Positions 51,636-59,353 of a stretch of 59,353 bases of DNA are shown here, in pieces. The DNA is from an uncultured Prevotellaceae bacterium (GTDB lineage Bacteria > Bacteroidota > Bacteroidia > Bacteroidales > Bacteroidaceae), in assembly GCA_947165505.1 (NCBI GenBank), contig CAMVAT010000019.1:1-59353 (forward strand), read 5' to 3'. The notes under the pieces are model-generated. The model was not told the DNA's origin. It ran no database searches and saw only the letters and a program-made list of their open reading frames with translations. The translations under genes were made by a program, and so were the position numbers. Every line of letters starts with the position of its first letter. Within the stretch, counting starts at the first letter, position 1.

Positions 51636-53942
51636 ATGAGAAAAACGATTCTCTTCGGCGGCATGTTGTGTGCCGCCAGCCTGTCGGCACAGACCACCGG
51701 CCCTGACGCCATGGACACCCTGAAGCTGCAAGAGCTGCAAGAGGTGCAGGTGGTATCTACACGTGCCAACAAAAAGACCCCTGTGGCCTACTCAGACATT
51801 AACAAGGCGCAGTTGAAGGAAATCAACCACGGCAAGGACATTCCCTCGCTGCTGAACATGACCCCATCGGTGGTGATGTCGTCTGACGCCGGCATGGGTG
51901 TGGGCTACACCGGCATCCACGTGCGCGGCACCGACCCCACCCGCATCAACATCACCGCCAACGGCATCCCCATCAACAACCCGGAGAGTTCACAGGTGTA
52001 TTGGGTGAACATGGGCGACTTCGCTTCGAGCGTGGAGACGATGCAGGTGCAGCGCGGCGTGGGCACCTCGACCAACGGCTCCGGCGCTTTCGGTGCCACC
52101 ATCAACATGCAGACCGAGAACGTGGGCATGAAGCCCTACCTGGGCGTTGACCTCTCCGGCGGCAGCTACGGCACCCACAAGGAGACGCTGCGCTTCTCGA
52201 GCGGACTACTGGGCGGCCGCTGGGGCGTGCAGGGCCGCGTGTCGAACATCGGCAGCGACGGTTATATCGACCGTGCCTCGACCGACCTCTGGAGCTACTT
52301 CCTGCAAGCAGGCTATTTCGACACCAACACCGTGGTGAAGTTCGTCACCTTCAACGGCTGGGAAAAGACCTACATGGCCTGGGACTATGCCACCCGCGAT
52401 CAGTTCAACACCCTGGGCCGCACCTACAACCCCGCCGGCGAATACACCAACGCGAAAGGTGAGACCGCATATTACGACAACCAGACCGACAATTTCCACC
52501 AGCAGCACTACCAGCTCATTTGGAACCAGCAGCTGAGCAACCAGTTCAGTCTGAACGCCGCCCTCTACCACACACACGACAACGGATATTACGAACAATA
52601 CAAGACCGACCAAAAACTATATAAATATCAGCTTCAGTCAGAGTCAGGCTCCAAGAGCGACCTGATCCGGCAGAAGCACCAGCGGGGCATGCTCTACGGC
52701 GCCGTGGCCTCGCTCAACTTTGACAACCGCCGCGGACTGACCGCCAACGTAGGCGGCGGATGGAGCAAATACGACGCCGACCACTACGGGCGGGTGAAAT
52801 GGGTAAGACTGCTGAACGGCGGCGCCGACTACACCTCGGACATGACCGACATGCACCACCCCTACTACGACAACGAGGCCAAGAAGACCGACTACAACAT
52901 CTATGGCAAGGTGAACTACGAGCTGCTGCCGGGCCTGAACGGCTATCTCGACATGCAGTTCCGCCATGTACACGTGAAGATGAGCGGTTCGTCGCAGGAA
53001 TACGACGACAACGGGCAAATGCCGATGGACTGTGACGAGAAGTACAATTTCTTCAATCCCAAGTTCGGTCTCGTCTATCGCTTCCTGCCCGGTCACAGCG
53101 TCTATGCGTCGTATGCCATCGCCCACAAGGAGCCCACCCGCAACGACTTTGAAGACATGATGGCCGAGGCCGAAGCCGTGAAGCCCCGCGCCGAGCGGCT
53201 GAACGACCTGGAGGTCGGCTACCAGTATGAGAGCAGCGTGTTCTCGGGAGGTTTGAACTTCTACTGGATGGACTACGACAACCAGTTTGTGCTCACGGGT
53301 GCGCAGGACAGCAACGGCGAGATGGTGGCCCGCAACATCAAGGACTCGTACCGCCTGGGCGTGGAGCTGACCGCCGGCTGGCGTCCGTTCAAGGGATTCC
53401 AATGGGATTTGAATGCCACGTGGAGCATGAACCGCGCCAAGAACATGGAGCTGACCATCATCGATACCGATACGTGGGAGATGTCGAAAGAGAATGTCGG
53501 CACGACCCACCTGGCCTTCTCGCCCGACTTCATCCTCGGCAACGTGCTGAGCTACGAATACAAGGGATGGAAAGCCTCTCTGATGAGCAAGTACGTGAGC
53601 GAGCAGTATATGACCAACTCCGACTTCAAGACCTACATCGACGAAGACAACGGCGGACGTGAAGTGAGCGCGATGATAGACGGCGCCTTCACCACCGACC
53701 TCGACCTGTCGTACACGTTCAAACTGCGTGGCGTGAAAAGCATCAAGGTGGGAGCCACCGTGTATAACCTGTTTGGCAAGAAATACGAAAGCAACGGAGC
53801 CTGCGGTCTGAACTTCCGCAAGAACCCGAGCACAGGCAAGGTAGAGGCATTTAACAACCACGACCTGGGCTTCTGGACCTACAGCGTATATTCCGCCCAG
53901 GCCCCGACCCACTTTTTGGCACATCTGTCAATCCTGTTTTAG
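51636..53942 (+). CDS. TonB-dependent outer-membrane receptor, thiamine-regulated
   Basis: 768 residues from ATG 51636, which starts a signal peptide MRKTILFGGMLCAASLSAQ; an upstream in-frame ATG (51594) would add 14 residues without signal character. TonB-box-like region LQELQEVQVVSTRAN, plug with IPSLLNMTPSVVMSSDAG, IHVRGTDPTRINITANGIPINNPESSQVYWVNMGDF and TNGSGAFGATINMQTEN, then a 22-strand barrel ending HFLAHLSILF. The TPP riboswitch and the PnuT gene 2 bp downstream indicate thiamine or a thiamine precursor as substrate. Confidence 0.94.
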   Translation: MRKTILFGGMLCAASLSAQTTGPDAMDTLKLQELQEVQVVSTRANKKTPVAYSDINKAQLKEINHGKDIPSLLNMTPSVVMSSDAGMGVGYTGIHVRGTDPTRINITANGIPINNPESSQVYWVNMGDFASSVETMQVQRGVGTSTNGSGAFGATINMQTENVGMKPYLGVDLSGGSYGTHKETLRFSSGLLGGRWGVQGRVSNIGSDGYIDRASTDLWSYFLQAGYFDTNTVVKFVTFNGWEKTYMAWDYATRDQFNTLGRTYNPAGEYTNAKGETAYYDNQTDNFHQQHYQLIWNQQLSNQFSLNAALYHTHDNGYYEQYKTDQKLYKYQLQSESGSKSDLIRQKHQRGMLYGAVASLNFDNRRGLTANVGGGWSKYDADHYGRVKWVRLLNGGADYTSDMTDMHHPYYDNEAKKTDYNIYGKVNYELLPGLNGYLDMQFRHVHVKMSGSSQEYDDNGQMPMDCDEKYNFFNPKFGLVYRFLPGHSVYASYAIAHKEPTRNDFEDMMAEAEAVKPRAERLNDLEVGYQYESSVFSGGLNFYWMDYDNQFVLTGAQDSNGEMVARNIKDSYRLGVELTAGWRPFKGFQWDLNATWSMNRAKNMELTIIDTDTWEMSKENVGTTHLAFSPDFILGNVLSYEYKGWKASLMSKYVSEQYMTNSDFKTYIDEDNGGREVSAMIDGAFTTDLDLSYTFKLRGVKSIKVGATVYNLFGKKYESNGACGLNFRKNPSTGKVEAFNNHDLGFWTYSVYSAQAPTHFLAHLSILF

Positions 53943-53944
53943 CA

Positions 53945-54649
53945 ATGGAAGAGTTATTACAGTTTTTCGGCGACCACGGACTCAGGATATTAGACATCCT
54001 GGGCGCCGTGGTCGGCCTGATTTACATCTATCTGGAATACCGAGCCAGCATCTACCTGTGGCTTGTGGGCATCATCATGCCACTGATAGACATGTGGCTG
54101 TATTTTGAAGCCGGTCTGTATGCCGACTTCGGCATGGCCATCTACTATGCCCTCGCCGCCATCTACGGCTACGTGATGTGGCGTTTTTTCAGGAGGCAAG
54201 GGACAAAGGGCAAGGAGCGTTTAGAGGAGCAGGAGGCAAGGGACAAGGGGCAGGAGGTATGCTCAGAGGAGCAGGAGGCCAGCGGAGAGGGACTTAAAAT
54301 TACGCATATACCGCTGAGAAAGCTGAAATGGGTCGTGGTGGCCTTCACCCTGGTGTGGTTGGCCATCTACGAGATACTGGTACACTTCACAGACAGCACG
54401 GTGCCCGTCACCGACAGCTTTGTCAACGCACTGAGTATCATCGGATTGTGGGCTTTGGCTCAAAAATATATTGAACAATGGCTCATCTGGATTATCGTCG
54501 ATGCCTTCTGTTGCGGTCTGTATACCTATAAGGGCATCCCCTTCAAGGCCGGCCTCTATGGCCTGTATGTGATCATCGCCATCTTCGGCTACTTCAAGTG
54601 GAAATGGATGATGAAGGTTGAGGGTCGAGGGTCGAGGGTTGAGGGTTGA
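53945..54649 (+). CDS. pnuT: PnuC-family inner-membrane transporter (thiamine, PnuT) with repeat insertions
   Basis: A 234-residue protein with about seven hydrophobic segments, including ILGAVVGLIYIYLEYRASIYLWLVGIIMPLID, YALAAIYGYVMWRFF, WVVVAFTLVWLAIYEILVHF and WLIWIIVDAFCCGLYTYKGIPF, typical of PnuC vitamin transporters. TPP control points to thiamine. The cytoplasmic loop around residues 83-120 is encoded by a tandem 41-bp repeat (about 54193-54290; GAGGCAAGGGACAA words) and the last 10 residues, VEGRGSRVEG, come from a GAGGGTCGAGG tract. Both are repeat types found between genes, so the natural protein is probably about 45 residues shorter. No thiamine pyrophosphokinase gene follows. Confidence 0.92.
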   Translation: MEELLQFFGDHGLRILDILGAVVGLIYIYLEYRASIYLWLVGIIMPLIDMWLYFEAGLYADFGMAIYYALAAIYGYVMWRFFRRQGTKGKERLEEQEARDKGQEVCSEEQEASGEGLKITHIPLRKLKWVVVAFTLVWLAIYEILVHFTDSTVPVTDSFVNALSIIGLWALAQKYIEQWLIWIIVDAFCCGLYTYKGIPFKAGLYGLYVIIAIFGYFKWKWMMKVEGRGSRVEG

Positions 54650-54779
54650 GGGTCGAGGGATGAAAACTCAGATTGTACAAAAAGTACCCGTAAAGAAGTC
54701 ACTTGAACAGATGGGGCGCAATCCGTTGGCGCACACAATGTTATAAAATGTTATTAGCCTTAAGAAAACGGTCAAAAAA

Positions 54780-54812
54780 TTTGGATTGAATGCGAAATAT
54801 GTATTATTTTTG
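54780..54812 (+). promoter_or_regulatory. Promoter of a candidate small RNA (TTTG-N21-TATTTTTG)
   Basis: TTTG (54780-54783) and TATTTTTG (54805-54812) are 21 bp apart. It lies between pnuT and dnaA, pointing towards the dnaA 3' end where no plus-strand gene follows. Confidence 0.7.
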
Positions 54813-54818
54813 CATAAA

Positions 54819-54972
54819 AATCAAACAGAATCAATTAAGGTAGTAATATTTTTCGCATGTGTCTCACCTTTGTGAGACGATGTTCGGCTCGTGAGAGTAG
54901 AATAATAAAGTTAATTTTTTAGTAAGTTATATGCAATAACGCCGATATCGTGAGATACCGGCGTTTATTTAT
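54819..54972 (+). ncRNA. Candidate small RNA of about 150 nt between pnuT and dnaA
   Basis: A consensus promoter is followed by a structured stretch without a reading frame: perfect hairpin GTCTCACctttGTGAGAC (54861-54878), small hairpin CTCgtgaGAG (about 54889-54898) and a terminator hairpin AACGCCGATATCgtgaGATACCGGCGTT (54938-54965) with TTTATTTAT. The last two hairpins share a GTGA (GNRA-type) loop. I do not recognise a known RNA class. It could be an independent small RNA or a 3' region of the thiamine operon. Confidence 0.6.
54938..54972. terminator. Terminator hairpin shared by candidate small RNA and dnaA
   Basis: Twelve-bp stem with one mismatch and a GTGA loop. The T-rich tail is better on the plus strand (TTTATTTAT); on the minus strand, just after the dnaA stop at 54969, it is followed by ATTGCAT. 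It may act in both directions. Confidence 0.7.
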
Positions 54973-56381
54973 CTTTTGAGTTTGAAGGCGTTTTCGATGC
55001 TATTGATTTCGTCGCAGAATTTTTTGTCGATTTTCATTCTCTGCTCCACCTGCGCGCAACTGTGCAGCACCGTAGAGTGGTCGCGCCCGCCCACGAGTTT
55101 TCCGATTCTCGCCGCCGGCATCTTCGTATGTTTCTGCGCCAGGTACATCGACACCTGCCGTGGAATGACGAGTTCCCTTTTCCGGCTTTTGCTGTTGACC
55201 GCAGTCGTTGACACCTGATAGTGCTGGCACACCGTCTCGAGGATGTCGTCGATGGTGAGCGGATGGTTATCCACCTTGACCGACCGTTTGATGATTCTCT
55301 CGGCCAGTTTCATATCCACCTTGCAGTTATAGACCACCGAATGAGCGAGCAGCGAGTTGATGACCCCTTCCAGGTCTCTGACACTGCCATTAGCGGTGGC
55401 AGCGATGTAATTAACCACATCGGCTGGGATATCGAGCCCACCGTGCTTGATTTTCACGTTGAGGATATCGACACAGAGCTGCGGGTCGGGGCGCTCCACC
55501 TCGGCGATGAGTCCACAGCTGAACCGTGTGAGCAGTCGTTCGTTCATCCCTTGCAGGTCAACGGGCGGGCGGTCGCATGCGAGCACGATACGCTTGCCGT
55601 TGCGGAAGAGGTGGTCGAAGATATGGAAGAAGGTGTCTTGCGTCTTCTGTGCGGTCATCCACTCCTGAATATCATCCACGATGAGGAGGTCTATCGTCTG
55701 ATAGAAGTTGATGAAGTCGTTGATGGTACCCTGTCTGGCCGCATTGGTGTATTGCACCTGAAAGAGTCTGGCACTGATATAGAGCACTCTTTTTTGCGGG
55801 AAGAGCTGTTTGGTATGCACGCCGATGGCATTGATGAGGTGTGTTTTTCCGCATCCTGAGGGTCCGAACACGAACATCGGGTTGAACTGCGATGACTGCG
55901 GGTGCTCAGCGATGCTGATACCCACGGAGCGCGACAGTCTGTTGCTGGCCCCTTCGATGAAATTAGCGAAGGTCTGCTGCGGGTTGAGCTGTGAGTCGAT
56001 TTGTTGCGGCTCGGCGGCGTCGAGCACCGTCGGCGGTTGGTTTCCCTTCGTTTGCGGCACTCTTGGCAGGTTGGTTGCCGTGGTGGTGTCGCTTTCGATG
56101 TTAGGTCCAGCCCCTGTAGAGCTATCGGTGACCACATGATACGTCAGTTTGGCCCCCATGCCAAATTCCCTTTTGAGCACTTTCCCGAGCAGATCGACAT
56201 AGTTCTCCTCAAGGTACTCGTAGATGAACTGCGAAGGCACCTTGATGACCAGTGTGAGTGTCGAGGGGTTGTACGACTCGAACTCAATGGGCTGGAACCA
56301 TGTTTTAAATTGCTGCTCTGTGACATTCTGCTGTATCAGATATAGACAATTGCCCCAGAGTTGTGCAGGATTATTACTCAT
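54969..56381 (-). CDS. dnaA: Chromosomal replication initiator protein DnaA
   Basis: 470 residues from MSNNPAQLWGNCLYLIQ; a start 10 codons upstream (56411) lacks family similarity. Domain I (about 1-85, LWGNCLYLIQQNVTEQQFKTWFQPI), a variable linker, AAA+ domain III with Walker A GPSGCGKTHLINAIG (about 173-187) and Walker B LLIVDDIQEW, and domain IV with the DnaA signature GGRDHSTVLHSCAQVE. It binds DnaA boxes to open the origin. No cluster of TTATCCACA boxes is seen in the adjacent gaps, so the origin is probably elsewhere, as often in this phylum. Confidence 0.97.
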   Translation of the reverse strand: MSNNPAQLWGNCLYLIQQNVTEQQFKTWFQPIEFESYNPSTLTLVIKVPSQFIYEYLEENYVDLLGKVLKREFGMGAKLTYHVVTDSSTGAGPNIESDTTTATNLPRVPQTKGNQPPTVLDAAEPQQIDSQLNPQQTFANFIEGASNRLSRSVGISIAEHPQSSQFNPMFVFGPSGCGKTHLINAIGVHTKQLFPQKRVLYISARLFQVQYTNAARQGTINDFINFYQTIDLLIVDDIQEWMTAQKTQDTFFHIFDHLFRNGKRIVLACDRPPVDLQGMNERLLTRFSCGLIAEVERPDPQLCVDILNVKIKHGGLDIPADVVNYIAATANGSVRDLEGVINSLLAHSVVYNCKVDMKLAERIIKRSVKVDNHPLTIDDILETVCQHYQVSTTAVNSKSRKRELVIPRQVSMYLAQKHTKMPAARIGKLVGGRDHSTVLHSCAQVEQRMKIDKKFCDEINSIENAFKLKR

Positions 56382-56437
56382 TATAAATAAGAATTGATTT
56401 AAGAGGGTCAATTAAGACTGTTGTTCATTCGCAAGTG

Positions 56438-56469
56438 CAAAGTTCGCTATTTTTTTATTTCCGTGCAAA
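56438..56469 (-). promoter_or_regulatory. dnaA promoter (TTTG-N20-GAACTTTG)
   Basis: On the minus strand TTTG (56466-56469) and GAACTTTG (56438-56445) lie 20 bp apart; the -7 deviates in its first base. Predicted transcription start near 56431 leaves about 50 nt before the chosen ATG at 56381. Confidence 0.6.
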
Positions 56470-56886
56470 TGATGTTTTTCAAAAGGTTGAGTGTTTTTTG
56501 CGTAAAATGCTTGAACAGCGCACTTTATGAATCCCGCTGGAAACAGCAAAAAAAATTTACATTTGCAAATTAAAAAGTCATTGAAATTTAGACACTTGCA
56601 CGCAAAAACCCGCTTTTAACATTTTCACCCGTTCAAGCAAATTTCAGCACTCATAATTGCTTTATTATCAATTCGTTACCACAGATAAATAAAGTAAAAA
56701 TCATATTTTTTATTATTTAGACACTTTCTAAATTAGAATAAAATTTGGAGATGTTTGGAAGGAAAGGATGTGAAGATAAGCGCTCAAGCGGTCAGGAGCT
56801 TTTTGGGACATTGCAAATGCTGATACTCCATGCGGTCGGATTGCAGATCCGACCGAACGAGGCCGGCGAACGAGCGCCGACCGGCA
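56470..56886. other. AT-rich gap upstream of dnaA with one hairpin repeat
   Basis: About 415 bp with no convincing gene. The first 270 bp are very AT-rich with TTTTTA and AAATTTAGACAC words (two GACAC-type segments near 56589 and 56720). A hairpin repeat (56812-56860) follows, carrying ATGCTGATACTCCATGC and GGATTGCAGATCC. No DnaA box cluster found. Confidence 0.6.
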
Positions 56887-57807
56887 TTATTTATCTTTTC
56901 TGCCGAAGAGAGAGAAGTGCACGTAGCGTTTCGGGTGCTCACGCAGGTTGACAAGCAAGGAGTCGGCCTGCTGTATTGTCGCATTCAGATTACGATAGAG
57001 TGCCTGGTCGTTCATCAACAGACCGAGTGAGCCTTCATTGCTATTGAGTTTCTCAGTGAAGTTCTTGAGGTTGCTCATTGTAGCCTGCAGTTCATTGAGC
57101 GCAGCCTGCAAGTCGAGCTGTGCGAGATTGTCTGCCACCTTGCCCGCATTGTCGGCCAGTTGGTTGGTATGGTCGAGCACACCGCCCGCCTTGTCCATGA
57201 GCTGCGGCACCTTGCTGTTGACTTGCGCCATGAGCGTATTGAGTTGTGCGGTCGTGGTACGCAGTCCGTTGGTCATGTCGTACACATGATGCAATGTGCC
57301 CGCGATGTGGGGGTCGGCGAGGAGCGTGTTGACAGACATGAGTATAGAATCCACCTTGGGCAGCATCTGCTGCACCTGAGGCACCATTTCTCCGATTTTG
57401 GCCATTGCCCCGCCGTTGATGCGCCCATCGATCTGTCCTTCGTTAGGCACGAACTGCTGGCTGTCGGAGAAGATGAGGTCCACCCTGACGTTGCCCAGCA
57501 AGTCGGAAGAGATCTCGGCCGTCGTCCCCTGTGGGATATTCAGTTCTTTGTGGATGCTTGCCACCGCCACGATGCCCCCCTTTCTGGAGTAATCGTAGTT
57601 GATCGACTTGATGGTGCCCACTTTGAATCCATCAGCGAAGATCTGGCATGACTCCGACAATCCGCTGATGTTCGTGAACTTGATATAATAAGTATTATTG
57701 TCAGAGAAGAGGCTCAATCCCTTTAAAAAATTCATCCCGAAGAAAAGGATGACCAGCCCCATGATGGCAACGAGTGCGATTTTTACCTCTTTAGAAAAAC
57801 CTTTCAT
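56887..57807 (-). CDS. MCE/MlaD-family membrane-anchored lipid transport protein
   Basis: A 306-residue protein with one N-terminal membrane helix (VKIALVAIMGLVILFFGMNFLKGL) and an MCE domain (about 37-115: YYIKFTNISGLSESCQIFADGFKVGTIKSINYD, with LNIPQGTTAEISSDLLGNVRVDL). The rest is a long helical region (about 140-290) with repeated TNGLRTTTAQLNTLMAQV-type heptads, probably forming a periplasmic bundle or barrel. Such proteins bridge inner and outer membrane for phospholipid movement. It follows the amidase gene with no gap, and the ATPase and permease partners are not in the window. Confidence 0.93.
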   Translation of the reverse strand: MKGFSKEVKIALVAIMGLVILFFGMNFLKGLSLFSDNNTYYIKFTNISGLSESCQIFADGFKVGTIKSINYDYSRKGGIVAVASIHKELNIPQGTTAEISSDLLGNVRVDLIFSDSQQFVPNEGQIDGRINGGAMAKIGEMVPQVQQMLPKVDSILMSVNTLLADPHIAGTLHHVYDMTNGLRTTTAQLNTLMAQVNSKVPQLMDKAGGVLDHTNQLADNAGKVADNLAQLDLQAALNELQATMSNLKNFTEKLNSNEGSLGLLMNDQALYRNLNATIQQADSLLVNLREHPKRYVHFSLFGRKDK

Positions 57808-58584
57808 CTATTTATTAGCGTATTTGTTTTTGTATTTCCGGAAAGCATTGTAAATACCTCTTGCAAGCAGGTCGCGCCCCTCTTCGGAGTTGAGGAACCG
57901 CTCTTCGTCGGGAGTGGAGATGAACCCCAGTTCGACGAGGCAGCTGGGCATCGATGTGGCCCTGAGCACAAGGAACCCCGCCTGGTGTACCCCTTTGTTG
58001 GTTCTCCCTGCGAGCGAGCAAGCCTCTTGCTGTATGAGCTTGGCCAGTTCGACGCTGTTCGACATATTATTATCCTGCATCAGTTCGAACATGATATAGC
58101 TCTCAGCCGAGTTAGGGTCGAAGCCCGCATAGCGTTGCTGGTAGTCTTTCTCATAGAGTATGACCGAGTTTTCGCGTTTAGCCACCTCGAGGTTGTCTGC
58201 CGCCCTGTGCATGCCGAGGGTATAAGTCTCAAATCCCCGTGTGATCTTTCCAGCCGGCAGCGCATTGGTATGCACCGAGATGAAGAGGTCTGCCTTGTTT
58301 CTATTCGCGATGGCCGCCCTCTCATTGAGCGGGATGAAGACATCCGTCTTGCGCGTATAGATGACCTTTACGTCGGGACAGTTTTGCTCCACATACCTGC
58401 CTAAGGCGAGCGCCACGCTCAGGTTGATGTTTTTTTCGTATGAGATGGCGCCTTTGGCCCCGCAGTCGTGCCCCCCGTGTCCGGCGTCGATGACGAGCAC
58501 GAATTTTCCGTTATGGTCACGTGCTAAAGCCGTGCCAGTCAGTGCGAAAAGAGCAGCCAACAGGAGTATTATTTTTCTGGTCAT
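57808..58584 (-). CDS. N-acetylmuramoyl-L-alanine amidase (Amidase_3)
   Basis: 258 residues from MTRKIILLLAALFALTGTALA, a signal peptide. The zinc ligands and catalytic residues are in DAGHGGHDCGAKG (first His), YEKNINLSVAL (Glu), DLFISVHTNAL (second His) and SCLVELGFISTPDEE (catalytic Glu). It cleaves the peptide from MurNAc in peptidoglycan during cell separation. The longer frame from 58623 would begin at or before the predicted transcription start (-7 TATATTTG, 58621-58628), so the shorter start is preferred. The MCE gene starts directly after its stop. Confidence 0.94.
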   Translation of the reverse strand: MTRKIILLLAALFALTGTALARDHNGKFVLVIDAGHGGHDCGAKGAISYEKNINLSVALALGRYVEQNCPDVKVIYTRKTDVFIPLNERAAIANRNKADLFISVHTNALPAGKITRGFETYTLGMHRAADNLEVAKRENSVILYEKDYQQRYAGFDPNSAESYIMFELMQDNNMSNSVELAKLIQQEACSLAGRTNKGVHQAGFLVLRATSMPSCLVELGFISTPDEERFLNSEEGRDLLARGIYNAFRKYKNKYANK

Positions 58585-58620
58585 AATCAGTCGTTTTGTC
58601 AATGTTGATAAAATAGCGCA

Positions 58621-58628
58621 CAAATATA
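58621..58628 (-). promoter_or_regulatory. -7 element TATATTTG of the amidase-MCE operon
   Basis: Fits TAnnTTTG on the minus strand, 36 bp upstream of the chosen amidase ATG. Confidence 0.6.
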
Positions 58629-58673
58629 CGATTTTTATTTGAGAAATGTATATTTATTGTATTTTTTAACTTT

Positions 58674-59051
58674 TTAGGGGTGACGCAAGGTGAGCGAAAC
58701 AGTAGCCCCGTCGCAGTCGGCCCCCATCGGCGGGTTGACCTTCGTGATTTGTATGCTCACATATTGTATGTCGGGCCATTGGCTGAACACCTCTGTTGCG
58801 ATGCGTCCCGCCACATGTTCGAGCAACCGTGAGGGGATGTCCATCTGTTCTTTGACGATACGGAACAGTTCAGCGTAGTTGAGCGTGTCGTCCACATCGT
58901 CCGTTTCCATGGCCCGGCTGAAGTCGTAGCCCACGGCGATGGTGACGGTGAAGTCACCGCCTGTGAGCCGCTCTTGCTCCATCACCCCGTGACGGGCAAA
59001 GAGCCGGATGTTATTGAGACAGAGCTCTGTCGTTGTTAATTCACGATTCAC
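58674..59051 (-). CDS. folB: Dihydroneopterin aldolase
   Basis: A 125-residue folate-pathway enzyme that releases glycolaldehyde from dihydroneopterin. Family features: ELCLNNIRLFARHGVMEQERLTGGDFTVTIAV (with catalytic Glu in MEQER), DDVDDTLNYAELFRIVKEQM, RLLEHVAGRIATEVF and the lysine in IQITKVNPPMG. Length is standard. The first residues, MNRELT, are encoded by the edge of a simple-sequence tract (GTGAATCGTGAATTAAC), so the natural start may have been replaced or lengthened. It is 50 bp upstream of the amidase promoter region, same strand. Confidence 0.93.
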   Translation of the reverse strand: MNRELTTTELCLNNIRLFARHGVMEQERLTGGDFTVTIAVGYDFSRAMETDDVDDTLNYAELFRIVKEQMDIPSRLLEHVAGRIATEVFSQWPDIQYVSIQITKVNPPMGADCDGATVSLTLRHP

Positions 59052-59353
59052 AATTCAAAATTCACAATTAAGAATTCACAATTCACAATTCTTTTTTCCC
59101 CACCCAACCCTCCCATGGGAGGGCTTCCAACCCATCCCTAAATCCCTTCCCAATCCTTGGGAAGGGACTTAACCGCTCCTACCCGTCGCTCGTTCATTAA
59201 GGTACTGCTCCCTTTTTCTGCCGGTCGCAGTAGTGTTTTACGCAACAGAGTTGCGATTTTTGTGTTCGCTGCGCTCACCGTGCGCATCTGTTTATTGGGT
59301 GCTAAGTGTTGAGCACCCTTGTACTGTTTTGTTACAGCAATTCAGCTCGTGTC
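59052..59353. repeat. Partial copy of composite repeat at window end
   Basis: An AATTCACAATTC-word tract (59040-59092) leads into the composite repeat seen at 28382 and 28897 (CCCACCCAACCCTCCCATGG, TCGCTCGTTCATTAAGG, TTTACGCAACAGAGTTGCGA, TTTGTGTTCGCTGCGCTCAC). Similarity stops near 59283, before the GGACAGGGC box. No gene seen. Confidence 0.8.

Noticed and set aside
54660..54746. 28-codon frame after pnuT (MKTQIVQKVPVKKSLEQMGR...)
   Set aside because: It starts inside the GAGGGTCGAGG tract, is very short and has no ribosome-binding or family evidence.
54819..54972. 6S RNA
   Set aside because: There is no long, largely closed rod with a central bubble; hairpins are short and separate.

Overview
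The window looks like a chromosomal segment of a gut- or rumen-type Bacteroidales bacterium, most likely Prevotella or a close relative. The evidence is a SusC/SusD pair with a hybrid two-component regulator, several secreted glycan-degrading enzymes, a thiamine TonB receptor/PnuT pair behind a TPP riboswitch, and many promoters of the Bacteroidota form TTTG-N19-21-TAnnTTTG. The species cannot be fixed from sequence reading alone.

Layout. 1-7221: minus-strand tryptophan operon in the order trpL (leader peptide with three Trp codons), trpD, trpC, trpF, trpA, a PaaI-like thioesterase, trpB, trpE, trpG (cut by the window edge). 7384-8780: a 41-codon gene plus rpe, convergent with an ECF sigma factor. 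9014-9402: a cobalamin riboswitch with no ordinary gene behind it. 9614-14130: GH2 glycosidase, ribE behind a long leader, and alanine dehydrogenase. 14131-24798: a small lipoprotein, a CRISPR array of 67 repeats and 66 spacers, cas2, cas1, cas9 and a divergent tracrRNA, together a complete type II-C locus. 25523-38113: a secreted pectate-lyase-like protein, then a plus-strand operon of sugar isomerase-like protein, class V aminotransferase, small unknown protein, beta-helix protein, GH31 and sodium/sugar symporter. 38515-50507: a minus-strand polysaccharide utilisation locus of GH115, HTCS regulator, SusC and SusD. 50551-59051: beta-barrel protein, TPP riboswitch with thiamine receptor and PnuT, a candidate small RNA, dnaA, MCE protein, cell-wall amidase and folB.

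How parts work together. The CRISPR repeats pair with the tracrRNA only if the array is transcribed on the minus strand. That places the leader between cas2 and the array, with a promoter just after the cas2 stop, and makes the array run towards the lipoprotein gene. In the polysaccharide locus, two 13-bp direct repeats 21 bp apart sit just upstream of a weak -33 region of the susC promoter and are a good candidate operator for the adjacent HTCS. The trp operon appears to be controlled by a classic leader-peptide attenuator.

The most unusual property is an abundance of short intergenic repeats: palindromic GC-rich boxes, hairpins with covarying stems and simple-sequence tracts. Several of these are also found inside genes in frame: three places in the GH31 enzyme, one in the class V aminotransferase, two in PnuT and one at the N-terminus of folB. 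This resembles the in-frame palindromic elements known from Rickettsia and is the lead observation of this report.
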